From the NCBI GenBank assembly GCA_024235175.1, contig JACKMX010000005.1, forward strand, positions 62,001-126,000: a stretch of DNA of 64,000 nt, given 5' to 3'. The DNA comes from Chromatiaceae bacterium (lineage in GTDB: Bacteria; Pseudomonadota; Gammaproteobacteria; Chromatiales; Chromatiaceae). Position numbers and translations under genes: made by a program. The notes beneath the pieces were generated by a model. It saw only the letters and a program-made list of their open reading frames with translations. It was not told the DNA's origin and made no database searches. Shown here in pieces: positions 1-8,684 of this stretch (position 1 is its first letter; each line of letters begins with the position of its first letter).

Positions 1-185
1 GTTTAATCAACTAACGAAAAATTTCGATGCGCAATATCGGCATTGTCGATAGTGACAAATGTCAATATTCACTATTTGAATAGAAGACAGGATGGTAAGT
101 GTAGGGTTCAGTGCTATCTGTGAAAATTGAAAGTGTTCGGTCAACGATCCACCGGCGCCAAGCGGGGGTGTCGATGCAATGGGAT
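1..185. other. Window edge, intergenic
   Basis: No gene is supported here. Around 32-50 lies an ATATCG...TCGATA spaced pair that resembles the LysR-type palindrome found at 1094-1112, so a second binding site of the neighbouring LysR protein is possible but weakly supported. Confidence 0.3.
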
Positions 186-1052
186 TTACAGTCTCTCGCG
201 GCGATCTTCTTCAATCCCCAGCGTACGCAGTCCCTCCAGTGCTTTGAGAATGTGCGGCTCCTGACGGTCGAGCGGGTAAACCATATAGACCGGTAGCGTG
301 ATCAGCGGGCTGTCCTCGACGAGAAACAGCTGCCCATTCTCGATGAAGCGGTGTACCAGACGAATCGGGCAGTAGGCTGAGCCGCCATGATTACTGATCA
401 GCTGCAGTGCAAGCCAACCGATATTGACCCGCGTCGCGGAGGTGTCGACATCGGGAAACCGGGCGGCGAACTGCGCCAGAAATTCAGGACCCCAATCCAC
501 ATGTACATAGCTTGAACTGGCATCCTGCCAGCGGCCACGCGGATCACTGGTAACCAACACGAGCTCTTCGCCAAACAGGTAGTCGGTGGCCAGCGAGGGA
601 CGGCTCTCCGCTGTATACATCACGCCTATATCGATATTGTCCCGCATCAGGCCCTGTGTGATCTCCTCTTCAAATCCGATCTCCAGGCGCAGGGAGACAT
701 AGGGTGCGTTTGCGCGCATCCACTCGACCCAGATCGGCAGAAATCCGTCCCATAGCGCGATGCGGCCGCTCAGTGTCAATCCGGCTGTGAATTCACTGGA
801 CAATCCCACATCGTGCATTGCCTGTTCCAGTGTACGGACCAGCGTTTTGGCATGGCGCAGAAAGCGTTTACCGGCTGCAGTCAACTCGGCTCCGCCGGGT
901 CCGCGTCGAAACAGCGATGTACCCAGCTGCTGCTCCAATGTCTTGATGCGGGCACTGACGGTCGACTGGGTGATATGCAGTCTTTCGGCAGCACCGATGA
1001 AATTGCCGGTCGCCGCGACGGCGAGAAAGGTGCGGGCAAGCTGAATGTCCAT
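186..1052 (-). CDS. LysR-family transcriptional regulator
   Basis: This 288-residue protein has the standard LysR layout: an N-terminal winged helix-turn-helix (roughly residues 3-62, with the segment AAERLHITQSTVSARIKTLE), a linker helix, and a C-terminal effector-binding domain. Its length is normal for the family. It is transcribed divergently from the DsrC-like gene that starts near 1255, and the intergenic region carries a perfect 7-bp palindrome of LysR operator type (1094-1112), so control of the DsrC-like gene and autoregulation are plausible inferences. The effector cannot be predicted from sequence. Confidence 0.9.
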   Translation of the reverse strand: MDIQLARTFLAVAATGNFIGAAERLHITQSTVSARIKTLEQQLGTSLFRRGPGGAELTAAGKRFLRHAKTLVRTLEQAMHDVGLSSEFTAGLTLSGRIALWDGFLPIWVEWMRANAPYVSLRLEIGFEEEITQGLMRDNIDIGVMYTAESRPSLATDYLFGEELVLVTSDPRGRWQDASSSYVHVDWGPEFLAQFAARFPDVDTSATRVNIGWLALQLISNHGGSAYCPIRLVHRFIENGQLFLVEDSPLITLPVYMVYPLDRQEPHILKALEGLRTLGIEEDRRERL

Positions 1053-1093
1053 GATCGGCGAATCGGTTGTCCAATTGGATTGACCCGACCATC

Positions 1094-1112
1094 ATATCGA
1101 AAAAGTCGATAT
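1094..1112. promoter_or_regulatory. Candidate LysR operator palindrome
   Basis: The sequence ATATCGA-AAAAG-TCGATAT is a perfect inverted repeat with 7-bp arms. It contains the T-N11-A spacing known for LysR operators and sits 41 bp upstream of the lysR start codon, in the divergent promoter region shared with the DsrC-like gene. Confidence 0.5.
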
Positions 1113-1254
1113 TGAATGTCAATTTATTTCGTTAGATAACAATACGCGCATCTAATATTCTGGCATCCGCTGTCTGTGCGAAATGGCTTCGACAGCACGT
1201 GACAAGGTCCTGGATTGTCATGATTATTCCGGAATGCCGGGGGAGTGGAGAGAG

Positions 1255-1590
1255 ATGAGCGCAACCAAGAGGGCACAATTTGCAACGGATGAGGAGGGCT
1301 ACCTGATCGATCCCGCGGACTGGGACGAGTCGATAGCCCTCGAGTTGGCGGAAAGTGAGCAGTTGACCCTCGATGATGACCACTGGCGGGTCATACGCTT
1401 CATGCGCAGTTACTATGATGAGCATCGGGTTATCGCGGACGCCAGGTTTGTGATCAAGCACCTGGCTGATGAGGCGGGCTATGGAAAAGAGGCCAAGGGA
1501 TTGCTGTTCCGGCTTTTCCCATACGGTTATGTAAAGCAGGCATGCAGGATAGCCGGCATGAGACGACCCAGGGCATGGAGTACCGGGTGA
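1255..1590 (+). CDS. DsrC/TusE-family sulfur-relay-like protein lacking the terminal cysteine
   Basis: DsrC-family proteins carry persulfide sulfur on a C-terminal swinging arm, for example as partner of dissimilatory sulfite reductase or TusBCD. The fold-typical segments are visible: DEEGYLIDPADWDES near the start, DDHWRVIRFMRSYY in the middle, and LFRLFPYGYVKQACRIAG near the end. The inner cysteine (KQAC) is present, but the protein ends in RRPRAWSTG, where active DsrC and TusE end in a PxxxC motif, so the key terminal cysteine is missing. The frame is open back to 1183, but the ATG at 1255 is preceded by a GGAGAG-type ribosome site and gives 111 residues, the usual family length. A regulatory or non-catalytic paralogue is likely. 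No dsrAB or tusBCD is nearby. Confidence 0.8.
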   Translation: MSATKRAQFATDEEGYLIDPADWDESIALELAESEQLTLDDDHWRVIRFMRSYYDEHRVIADARFVIKHLADEAGYGKEAKGLLFRLFPYGYVKQACRIAGMRRPRAWSTG

Positions 1591-1635
1591 GGATCTGCCC
1601 AAACCGGCCTCCCGCGAACAAGACCAATCAAGTGA

Positions 1636-3798
1636 CTATTTCCGTGCCTTGCTTTGATAGGGCAGCGGCGTGACCAGCCGCACCAGCAGCACCACTGAGC
1701 GCGCCTGCAGTGGATACTTTTCATTGGAGTGGAAGAAGCGGTTGTCATCACGTTTACCCGTGCTGTAACTGGTATCGATCAGGACCTGCCAGCGGGCGTG
1801 CTGTGGTTCCGACGGAAGGGAGAAGTCGATATTTTCGTGATGGGCATTCAGCAGCATTATCATGGTGTCGTCTTCAACCGGGCGGCCGCGTTCGTCATAA
1901 TCCTCGATGGCATTGCCGGCAAGCAGCAGCCCGAGACAGCGGGCGAATGACTGCTGCCATTCGCGTTTGGTCATTTCGCGGCCTGAGGTTGCCAGCCAGC
2001 TGATCTCCTTGGCGGCGACACCGACGATGTCACTGCCCTGAAAGAAATGCCTCCGCCTGAACGCAGGATGCTGTTTACGCAAACTTATCAGCAAGCTCAT
2101 AAACTGCTGCAGATCACGCGCCTCTCTGTCCAGCGACCAATCGATCCAGGTCAGGCTGCTGTCGTGGCAATAGGTATTGTTGTTGCCCAGCTGAGTGCGG
2201 CCCATCTCATCGCCGGCGAGCAGCATCGGGACGCCTTGCGATAACAGCAGGGTGGTAAGAAAGTTTCTTTTCTGTTGCTCACGCAGGCGGCGGATGTGCA
2301 GATTATTGGTCGGTCCTTCGGTGCCGCAGTTCCAGTTGATGTTATTGCTTTCACCGTCGCGATTGTCTTCCAGATTGGCATCATTCCGCTTGGTCTGGTA
2401 GCTGACCAGATCGTGCAAGGTAAAGCCGTCATGACAGGTCACAAAGTTGATGCTGGCATAGGGCCTGCGGCCGCCATGTTCGTAGAGGTCGCTGGAGCCG
2501 GTAAGGCGGTAGGCAAGCTCGCCTATGATGCCGCCGTCGCCTTTCCAGTAGGCACGCACAGAATCCCGATAGCGTCCGTTCCATTCCGTCCAGCCGATCG
2601 GAAAGTTGCCGACCTGGTAACCCCCTTCCCCAAGGTCCCAGGGTTCGGCAATCAACTTGACCTGCGACAACACGGGATCCTGGTGAATAATGTCGAAGAA
2701 CGCCCCCAGCCGGTCCACCGCATGCAGTTCACGCGCCAGCGCCGAGGCGAGGTCGAAGCGGAAGCCATCGACATGCATTTCAAGCACCCAGTACCGCAGG
2801 CTGTCCATGATCAACTGGAGTACACGGGGATGGCGCATATTGAGTGTGTTGCCGCAGCCGGTATAGTCGCGGTAATAACGCGGGTTGTTGGAGTCCAGCC
2901 GGTAGTAAGCGGCGTTGTCGATGCCGCGGAAACATAGCGTAGGTCCCAGATGGTTACCCTCGGCGGTATGGTTGTAAACCACGTCGAGAATCACCTCGAT
3001 GCCCGCCGAGTGCAATCGCTTGACCATGGTCTTGAAATCCTTGACATTGCCGCTTGCCGAATAGCGCATGTCAGGTGCGAAGAAGCCGATCGAGTTGTAA
3101 CCCCAATAGTTGCGCAGTCCCTTCTCCACCAAATGCCGGTCATCGACAAAAGTGTGAATAGGCATAAGTTCAACCGCGGTGATGCCGAGGCTGTGGAAGT
3201 AGTCTATAGCCGGCGCCGAGGCGAGGCCGGAATAGGTGCCGCGCAGCTCGCGGGGGATCTCCGGGTGTTGGTATGAAAAGCCTTTGACGTGCAGTTCATA
3301 AATGATGGTTTCATGCCATGGCGTACGCAGCGGCGCATCGTCACCCCAGGTGAAGGCCTGATCGATGACCGCGCACTTGGGCATGCCGTCGGCACTGTCG
3401 CGTTTGTCCGGTATCAGATCGCTTTTACCGTGTCCGATGCGGTATCCGAACATCGCATCGTGCCATCGAATATGCCCCGTGATGTGCTTTGCATAGGGGT
3501 CCAATAACAGTTTGTTGGGGTTGAAACGGTGGCCGCGTTCGGGGTCATAGGGTCCGGAAACACGATAGCCGTACAAGGTGCCCGGGCGTGCCTCCGGCAG
3601 ATAGCAATGCCATACCTGGTCAGTGCGCCATAGAATCGGAATGGCATCGAGCACGCGCCGTCCCCGGGAGTCGAAGATGCACAGCTCAACACCTTCCGCA
3701 TGTTCCGAGAATAGTGCGAAATTTACCCCTTCACCATCCCAGGTGGCACCCAGTGGATAGGGTTTTCCGGGCCATACCGCCATTTTATTTCGCTTCAT
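1636..3798 (-). CDS. glgX: Glycogen debranching enzyme GlgX (isoamylase type)
   Basis: GlgX hydrolyses alpha-1,6 branches of phosphorylase-limited glycogen in the cytoplasm. The N-terminal carbohydrate-binding module begins at PGKPYPLGATWDGEGVNFALF and is followed by a GH13 barrel with all four conserved regions: DVVYNHTAEG, DGFRFDLASAL (catalytic Asp), LIAEPWD (acid Glu) and FVTCHDGFTLHDLV. The length of about 720 residues is normal. The frame is open to 3867 with a GTG, but the ATG at 3798 (or the one at 3783) matches the family start better. It converges on the DsrC-like gene. No other glycogen gene lies in the window. Confidence 0.93.
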   Translation of the reverse strand: MKRNKMAVWPGKPYPLGATWDGEGVNFALFSEHAEGVELCIFDSRGRRVLDAIPILWRTDQVWHCYLPEARPGTLYGYRVSGPYDPERGHRFNPNKLLLDPYAKHITGHIRWHDAMFGYRIGHGKSDLIPDKRDSADGMPKCAVIDQAFTWGDDAPLRTPWHETIIYELHVKGFSYQHPEIPRELRGTYSGLASAPAIDYFHSLGITAVELMPIHTFVDDRHLVEKGLRNYWGYNSIGFFAPDMRYSASGNVKDFKTMVKRLHSAGIEVILDVVYNHTAEGNHLGPTLCFRGIDNAAYYRLDSNNPRYYRDYTGCGNTLNMRHPRVLQLIMDSLRYWVLEMHVDGFRFDLASALARELHAVDRLGAFFDIIHQDPVLSQVKLIAEPWDLGEGGYQVGNFPIGWTEWNGRYRDSVRAYWKGDGGIIGELAYRLTGSSDLYEHGGRRPYASINFVTCHDGFTLHDLVSYQTKRNDANLEDNRDGESNNINWNCGTEGPTNNLHIRRLREQQKRNFLTTLLLSQGVPMLLAGDEMGRTQLGNNNTYCHDSSLTWIDWSLDREARDLQQFMSLLISLRKQHPAFRRRHFFQGSDIVGVAAKEISWLATSGREMTKREWQQSFARCLGLLLAGNAIEDYDERGRPVEDDTMIMLLNAHHENIDFSLPSEPQHARWQVLIDTSYSTGKRDDNRFFHSNEKYPLQARSVVLLVRLVTPLPYQSKARK

Positions 3799-4107
3799 TG
3801 GGGCACCATACGGATCCATTGACAAGGTTGTTGTCCGAAGGTCCGCCCGAGGCTGACCAACGTGCACGTCTTAAAAGAATTTAGCAGGCAGCTATACCAC
3901 TTGATTGTTACCAGCAGGTTATACGCTAAATCAAAGGTGTTCAAAACAGGGCGGTCGCCGGACGCTCGTTACATAACCCCGCAAGGTTGAAAGCATGAAG
4001 AGATGGTGCGCAGGAATACAATTCTTTGAAAGATGGCATCAGGGTCTATCGGGCTTCAACACGGTCGACTGCATTCATGCAATAACGACAGGGAGTGTTC
4101 CTGGCGA
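3799..4107. other. Intergenic region between glgX and hemerythrin gene
   Basis: About 300 bp without a supported gene. It should contain the glgX promoter on the minus strand, but no clear promoter boxes or terminator hairpin stand out by eye. Confidence 0.3.
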
Positions 4108-4509
4108 TCAGAAAACCCCTTTCGTGTTAAGGAAGGCTGCCAGCTGCTTGTCGCTGGTCGCGATGTGCCTGAAAGCCCAGGCTTCGAGGTCGAGCTCTAT
4201 AGCGAAAGGAATCAGTACGTCGCCTTCGCGAAACCGCTGCAGCAGCCGGCCGACATCTTCCAGCAATGCTTCATGCTCTTTCCGGTGCTGTTCGTAGTCA
4301 GGGTAGGCGTGCCGCGTCATCAGGGTCTCTTCGGTGTCGAAATGCATCCGGGTAAAGCCGACCAGCTCCTCCAGAGCATGGCTCACGACACTTTTACCCC
4401 GGGAGGAGGTCATGGCCTGGTGCAGGTTATCCACGAGAGCGATCAGCCTTTGGTGTTGACTGTCCAGTTCCGCCACGTTGATGATGGCTGTTTTATCCCA
4501 GGAGATCAT
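4108..4509 (-). CDS. Bacteriohemerythrin
   Basis: A 133-residue single-domain hemerythrin, which binds O2 (and often NO) at a non-heme di-iron site. The metal-binding pattern is visible: H in LDSQHQRLI, HFDTEE, HRKEH, and the final FRHIATSDKQ segment. The length matches the family. There is no signal peptide, so it is cytoplasmic. It is monocistronic and is one of three hemerythrin-domain genes in this window (others at 28940 and 56616). A role in O2 storage or sensing in a microaerobic denitrifier is inferred. Confidence 0.9.
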   Translation of the reverse strand: MISWDKTAIINVAELDSQHQRLIALVDNLHQAMTSSRGKSVVSHALEELVGFTRMHFDTEETLMTRHAYPDYEQHRKEHEALLEDVGRLLQRFREGDVLIPFAIELDLEAWAFRHIATSDKQLAAFLNTKGVF

Positions 4510-4783
4510 CTCATGTCACCGATGTTATAAGGCTCTTACTGCGGCGTTCTTCTCCCGCCTTTGCAACCGGCCGCCGCAGATCTGAATTAAAACCACAAGT
4601 TTTGTTCTGATTGAATATCAATGCATCTCTTCAGTGAGATGATACTTCGCATTCGGGTTGCGGGGCAACGAAAAACCTGGGTGCTACTCTGGGGATCAGG
4701 CGTGTTCTGTATGGGTTGACTGAAAGCTTGCGGGCTTTGCAGTACACTACACAGACTATCCGGATTAGGCCAATACCAGCTGT

Positions 4784-5194
4784 ATGAAACTATTTATCTC
4801 ACGTATCGCCATGGTCTGTATGCTTGCGGCCGGCACTGGTGCATTTCCCGCCAATTCGTTGATCAGTGAGGAGACTGGCGAATTACTGGCCGCATTGGTG
4901 CGGGCATCCTTGGAATATGACCTCTACAATGCCCGCTGCAGGGGAAATGCCGCCTCGACAAAAACCGAGGACAGCAATCGGCTTTTTCTTTCCAAATACC
5001 GGCTAACCGTAAATCAGGTGATCAGTCTCTATATCGGAAAAGATGACCGCGCCGAAAGAGCCGCCATGGAGCAGGGGTTTCTGCAGAAGCTGAGTCTGCT
5101 GGGCGGCTGCGATATGGCCAAAAAGAAAAAGTTGAAAAAAGAGTTGGATGAGACTTACCGGCGGTTGTCGGAGCAGATATCAAGCCTGCCCTGA
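4784..5194 (+). CDS. Secreted small protein of unknown function
   Basis: A 136-residue protein with an N-terminal Sec signal peptide (about residues 1-24, ending near GAFPANS). The mature part is helical and highly charged with two cysteines (in NARCRGN and GGCDMAK), which could form a periplasmic disulfide. No family is recognised. It ends one base before the end of the convergent small membrane-protein gene at 5196. Confidence 0.6.
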   Translation: MKLFISRIAMVCMLAAGTGAFPANSLISEETGELLAALVRASLEYDLYNARCRGNAASTKTEDSNRLFLSKYRLTVNQVISLYIGKDDRAERAAMEQGFLQKLSLLGGCDMAKKKKLKKELDETYRRLSEQISSLP

Positions 5195-5195
5195 T

Positions 5196-5309
5196 CTAAA
5201 TCAGACTCAGCAAGGCTACGGCCAGGATTGCCGCAGCCACGAACAGACCAACCTCCACCAGCATGATGATCGGTGATTTAGCCTCTTCTCTATCGGATTC
5301 AAATCGCAT
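5196..5309 (-). CDS. Small single-span membrane protein (37 aa)
   Basis: An ATG at 5309 opens a 37-codon frame reading MRFESDREEAKSPIIM and then a hydrophobic stretch VGLFVAAAILAVALLSLI to the stop. It is preceded by a textbook ribosome site, AAGGAG, eight bases before the ATG. The charged N-terminus followed by one transmembrane helix is typical of short regulatory or accessory membrane proteins. The gene is too short for ordinary ORF calling. Function is unknown. Confidence 0.6.
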   Translation of the reverse strand: MRFESDREEAKSPIIMLVEVGLFVAAAILAVALLSLI

Positions 5310-5805
5310 TTGCAGCTCCTTGTTTACGGATGGTTGTTTTCCGTCTGACAAAAGTAGCCGGTAAGCGTTACAGGGTGATTAAGCGGATATTGCATGCCGG
5401 ACAGATGTGACCGGCTTTCTGCATCATGCATTTGCACGCAGCATCCCTAAGATTTTCCCGATGGAAAAGCATCGGCAGACATACCGAAATTGCCTGATTT
5501 TGAAGCTGCGGTCACTCCTGGTTTGACTCCAATCCCGGAAGATGGAGGGCCTGTCCAAAGAAAATTATTGGCAGGTATAAAAAATTAACATGGAATGCAA
5601 AATCGGTAGTATAGTTAACAGGTTGTCCTTAGTAATTGAAGAAAAACCTTATTGATTCTGTGTTTGCAGGGAGAGTGGACACCTGAGGTTTCCGGTAACC
5701 GGGTCAACGACCGGAGGTTTCATTCAGCAATCGTTGCAAGGGCCGGTGGTGGGAGTGGTTGCCCGATGCACTGATAGAGTTCCATGCAGTATGAGGACGA
5801 GATAG
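5310..5805. other. Intergenic region upstream of the 2-oxoacid oxidoreductase operon
   Basis: Nearly 500 bp between the divergent small membrane-protein gene and the operon starting at 5806. It is AT-rich around 5560-5640, where the operon promoter would be expected. I see no FNR-like box, riboswitch or repeat. Confidence 0.3.
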
Positions 5806-7647
5806 ATGGCAGATCATGAAATCCGAACGATACGACTCGATGAAAACGAGGATTTCTCGGATACACAATCGTACGGCCAGCGCATTGTCACGCCTGTTCG
5901 CTTCTCCACCGATCCCCGGGATATTGGCTGGGTCAGAGAGAACATACCCTGCCAGACAGCATGCCCCGCAGATACCAACGTTCCGGCCTATATACGGACC
6001 ATCATGGAACAGCGCTATGGCCGCTCCTACGAGTTGAACCGGCTGGCCAACGTGCTGCCTGGGGTGCTGGGGCGGATATGTTCGAGGCCCTGTGAAGCGG
6101 CCTGCCGACATGGCTGGCCAGGCAATGGCGAACCGGTTGCGATCTGTCACCTGAAGCGTGCAGCCGCAGATCACAAGCAGTTGGGCCACCGCATCACGGA
6201 AAATCTGTACACCCCCACCGGAAAGAAAATCGCGATAGTGGGGGCGGGGCCGGCCGGGCTCGCTGCAGCTCATGATCTGACCACGCTGGGGCACGACGTC
6301 ACTATTTTCGAGCGGGAGAAACGTCCCGGCGGCATGCTCTCCTACGGTATACCTGAGTTTCGTCTGCCAAGAGATCTGCTGCAGGTGGAGATTCACAACG
6401 CCATTCGCCTGGGCGTGGATCTGAAAACTGGTGTCAGCATCGGCAGCGGTGAGAATGATGTCAAAGTCACCAGCCTGTTGCGGGAGTATGATGCCGTGCT
6501 GCTTGCAACCGGCTGTGCATCAGCGATTCCTCTGCCGCTGCGCAACATCGAGTCAGGTGTGGATATCTCCGCCAGCGTCGGCAATGTGGAGAACGGCCTG
6601 GATTTTCTGATGGAGCTCCACCGTGGCGAGAAAAAGCAGGTCGGCAAGCGGGTTGCTGTGGTCGGCGCAGGCTTTACTGCACTGGACTGCGCGCGGGTGG
6701 CCAAAAGACTGGGTGCGGAGGAGGTGACCATCCATATCCGTACGACTGAGGAGTATATTCCCGTCACCAAGGACGAAATTCATGAAGCGAAGCGTGAAGG
6801 TGTCAGTATTCACGGCCTGCGTACCCCGGTTGAACTGCTGTTAGATGAAGCAGGCGGATTCCGCGGTGTGAAGTTTGTGCAAAACCGCCTGGGCGGCTGG
6901 CGCAGCGGCGGACGGCGCCAGGCCATTCCGATCGAAGGGTCCGAGTTTGACGAGCCGTGCGACACTTTGTTGATCGCCATCGGACAGAGGACCGTTACAG
7001 ATATCCTCGACGTCCAGGTCGATCTGGATCGCTGGGGCAATGTCCGGTTGGGCGAAGATGGAATGACCTCTGTTCCCGGACTCTTCTCTGCCGGCGATTT
7101 CGTCAACGGGGCGAGTACGGTGGTTGAAGCGGTGGGCCATGCACGCAATCTTTCGGTGAAGATGGACGCCTGGTTGATGGGCCGGGTACGGCGCAAAAAA
7201 GTGGTGAAGATATCTTCCGTGGACGAGCCGCTGAGACAGCGCTCCTATGACTTCATTCCGCGCCAGGAGATGCCCACTGAGCCGCTCAGCGAACGTATTC
7301 AGTCCGGAAGCAGGGAGGTGGAGACCGGATATGACCTTAAGCTGGGTCTGGAGGAGGCGAAACGCTGTTATCTCTGCTACCACAAATATGAGATAGACGT
7401 CGACAACTGCACCTACTGCCGGGCCTGCATCGAGGTGGCGCCGCGAAACTGCATCAAGATGGTGGAGGGTGTGGAGATCAAGCAGGACGGAACCTACGGT
7501 GCGCTGCAGGAGGCCAGTGAGTGGGACAAGGTGGGTGCGATCTGGGTGGACAATAACGAGTGCATTCGGTGCGGGGCCTGTTTCAAGGTCTGTCCAACCA
7601 AATGTATCTCGATAACCCGTAACGAGATTTTTTACCAGGATCTTTGA
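5806..7647 (+). CDS. GltD-like FAD/NAD(P) oxidoreductase with C-terminal ferredoxin domain (KorC-like)
   Basis: A 613-residue protein. Residues about 45-120 carry the N-terminal cysteine-rich Fe-S region of glutamate synthase small subunits (PCQTACPADTNV, CSRPCEAACRHG). Next come an FAD Rossmann motif (IAIVGAGPAGLAAAHDL), an NAD(P)-binding motif (VAVVGAGFTALDCARVAK) and, at the C-terminus, two [4Fe-4S] clusters (CTYCRACIEVAPRNC, CIRCGACFKVCPTKC). This is the architecture of the NAD(P)H:ferredoxin diaphorase subunit of KorABC-type 2-oxoglutarate oxidoreductases (known from Thauera/Azoarcus). It is the first gene of an operon with a second flavoprotein and the gamma-alpha and beta subunits, and probably exchanges electrons between their Fe-S clusters and NAD(P). 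Confidence 0.85.
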   Translation: MADHEIRTIRLDENEDFSDTQSYGQRIVTPVRFSTDPRDIGWVRENIPCQTACPADTNVPAYIRTIMEQRYGRSYELNRLANVLPGVLGRICSRPCEAACRHGWPGNGEPVAICHLKRAAADHKQLGHRITENLYTPTGKKIAIVGAGPAGLAAAHDLTTLGHDVTIFEREKRPGGMLSYGIPEFRLPRDLLQVEIHNAIRLGVDLKTGVSIGSGENDVKVTSLLREYDAVLLATGCASAIPLPLRNIESGVDISASVGNVENGLDFLMELHRGEKKQVGKRVAVVGAGFTALDCARVAKRLGAEEVTIHIRTTEEYIPVTKDEIHEAKREGVSIHGLRTPVELLLDEAGGFRGVKFVQNRLGGWRSGGRRQAIPIEGSEFDEPCDTLLIAIGQRTVTDILDVQVDLDRWGNVRLGEDGMTSVPGLFSAGDFVNGASTVVEAVGHARNLSVKMDAWLMGRVRRKKVVKISSVDEPLRQRSYDFIPRQEMPTEPLSERIQSGSREVETGYDLKLGLEEAKRCYLCYHKYEIDVDNCTYCRACIEVAPRNCIKMVEGVEIKQDGTYGALQEASEWDKVGAIWVDNNECIRCGACFKVCPTKCISITRNEIFYQDL

Positions 7648-7649
7648 CC

Positions 7650-8681
7650 ATGGGCTCGACTCAGCATTACGTGATCATAGGCAACGGCGTCGCCGGCAAC
7701 GAGGCCGCCTTCCATCTGCGCCAACGCGATCCGGAGAGCCGTATCACCATTATCACGGCTGGCCGGCTTCTGTTTTACAGCCGTTATGAACTACCCCGCC
7801 TGTTTCACGAAAACTGCGATTGGCGCGACTTTCTTGTGCATCCGGTTGAATACTATGTGGACAACCGCATCAATGTGCGGAGAAACAGTTTCGTGACCCA
7901 TGTGGATGCGGACCGGAAAAAACTGATGCTGGCCCACAAGGAGGAGATACATTATAGCCAGCTTCTGGTAGCCAGCGGCGGTGCATCCTACCTGCCTGCG
8001 GAACTGGATGAGTTTGCACCTCTGCTCAATGGCTTCAATCTCTATTCATCCGCCTGTAAGGTGCGGGACATCCTCCCCCAGAAGGGGAAGGTGGTGATGC
8101 TGGGCGGCGACGTTCTCGGTCTGGATCTTGCGCGCAATCTGGTCAGTGACGGTTACCAGGTGGTTCTGGTGACGACGGAACAGACCTTCTGGCCGCATCG
8201 GGTCGAGTCGGACGAAAGAGCGCTTTTCATCGGCGCACTCAGGGATATGGGGGTGGAGGTGATCGAGGGTGTCAAGATAGAACGGATAGAGCAGGGGGCA
8301 CCCGGCATGTCGGCAAGGCATATCCAGTTTGACAACGGACGCGAAATATTCGCCGATGTGGTGATGCCTTTTCTGGGGCTGCTGCCGGCGGCTGATTTTA
8401 TGATGGGATCGGGTGTCGATTTCGAACGCGGCCTACTGGTCAGCACCAATCTGCGCACCACCGATCAGAATATCTGGGCTGCCGGTGATGTGTGTCAGAT
8501 CTGGTCGCCTGAAGAGAATCAGTACCGCTTCTACTACGGCTGGAAGAACGTCAAGAAGATGGGCGAGATCGCGGCAAAAAATATGACCGGAGAGGATATT
8601 CACTGGGAGACGGCTACCGATCAGAAACTCTTCATCGATAAGAACCGGCAGCTGATTTCCCCCTATTGGGAACACGACTAG
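7650..8681 (+). CDS. FAD-dependent pyridine-nucleotide oxidoreductase
   Basis: A 343-residue flavoprotein of the rubredoxin/NADH-oxidase reductase type. It has an N-terminal FAD motif (YVIIGNGVAGNEAAFHL), a central NAD-binding region (VVMLGGDVLGLDLARNL) and a C-terminal FAD motif (NIWAAGDVCQI). The ATG at 7650 is preferred over the in-frame TTG at 7644; it follows the upstream stop by two bases, indicating tight coupling. Its position between the diaphorase and the oxidoreductase subunits suggests that it delivers or withdraws electrons for the 2-oxoacid oxidoreductase, possibly as a second, bifurcation-like flavin partner. The partner is not proven by sequence. Confidence 0.8.
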   Translation: MGSTQHYVIIGNGVAGNEAAFHLRQRDPESRITIITAGRLLFYSRYELPRLFHENCDWRDFLVHPVEYYVDNRINVRRNSFVTHVDADRKKLMLAHKEEIHYSQLLVASGGASYLPAELDEFAPLLNGFNLYSSACKVRDILPQKGKVVMLGGDVLGLDLARNLVSDGYQVVLVTTEQTFWPHRVESDERALFIGALRDMGVEVIEGVKIERIEQGAPGMSARHIQFDNGREIFADVVMPFLGLLPAADFMMGSGVDFERGLLVSTNLRTTDQNIWAAGDVCQIWSPEENQYRFYYGWKNVKKMGEIAAKNMTGEDIHWETATDQKLFIDKNRQLISPYWEHD

Positions 8682-8684
8682 AGT

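Noticed and set aside
5191..5204. CTGAT-N4-ATCAG palindrome resembling an FNR box
   Set aside because: It lies in the overlap of two convergent gene ends, where a promoter site is unlikely.
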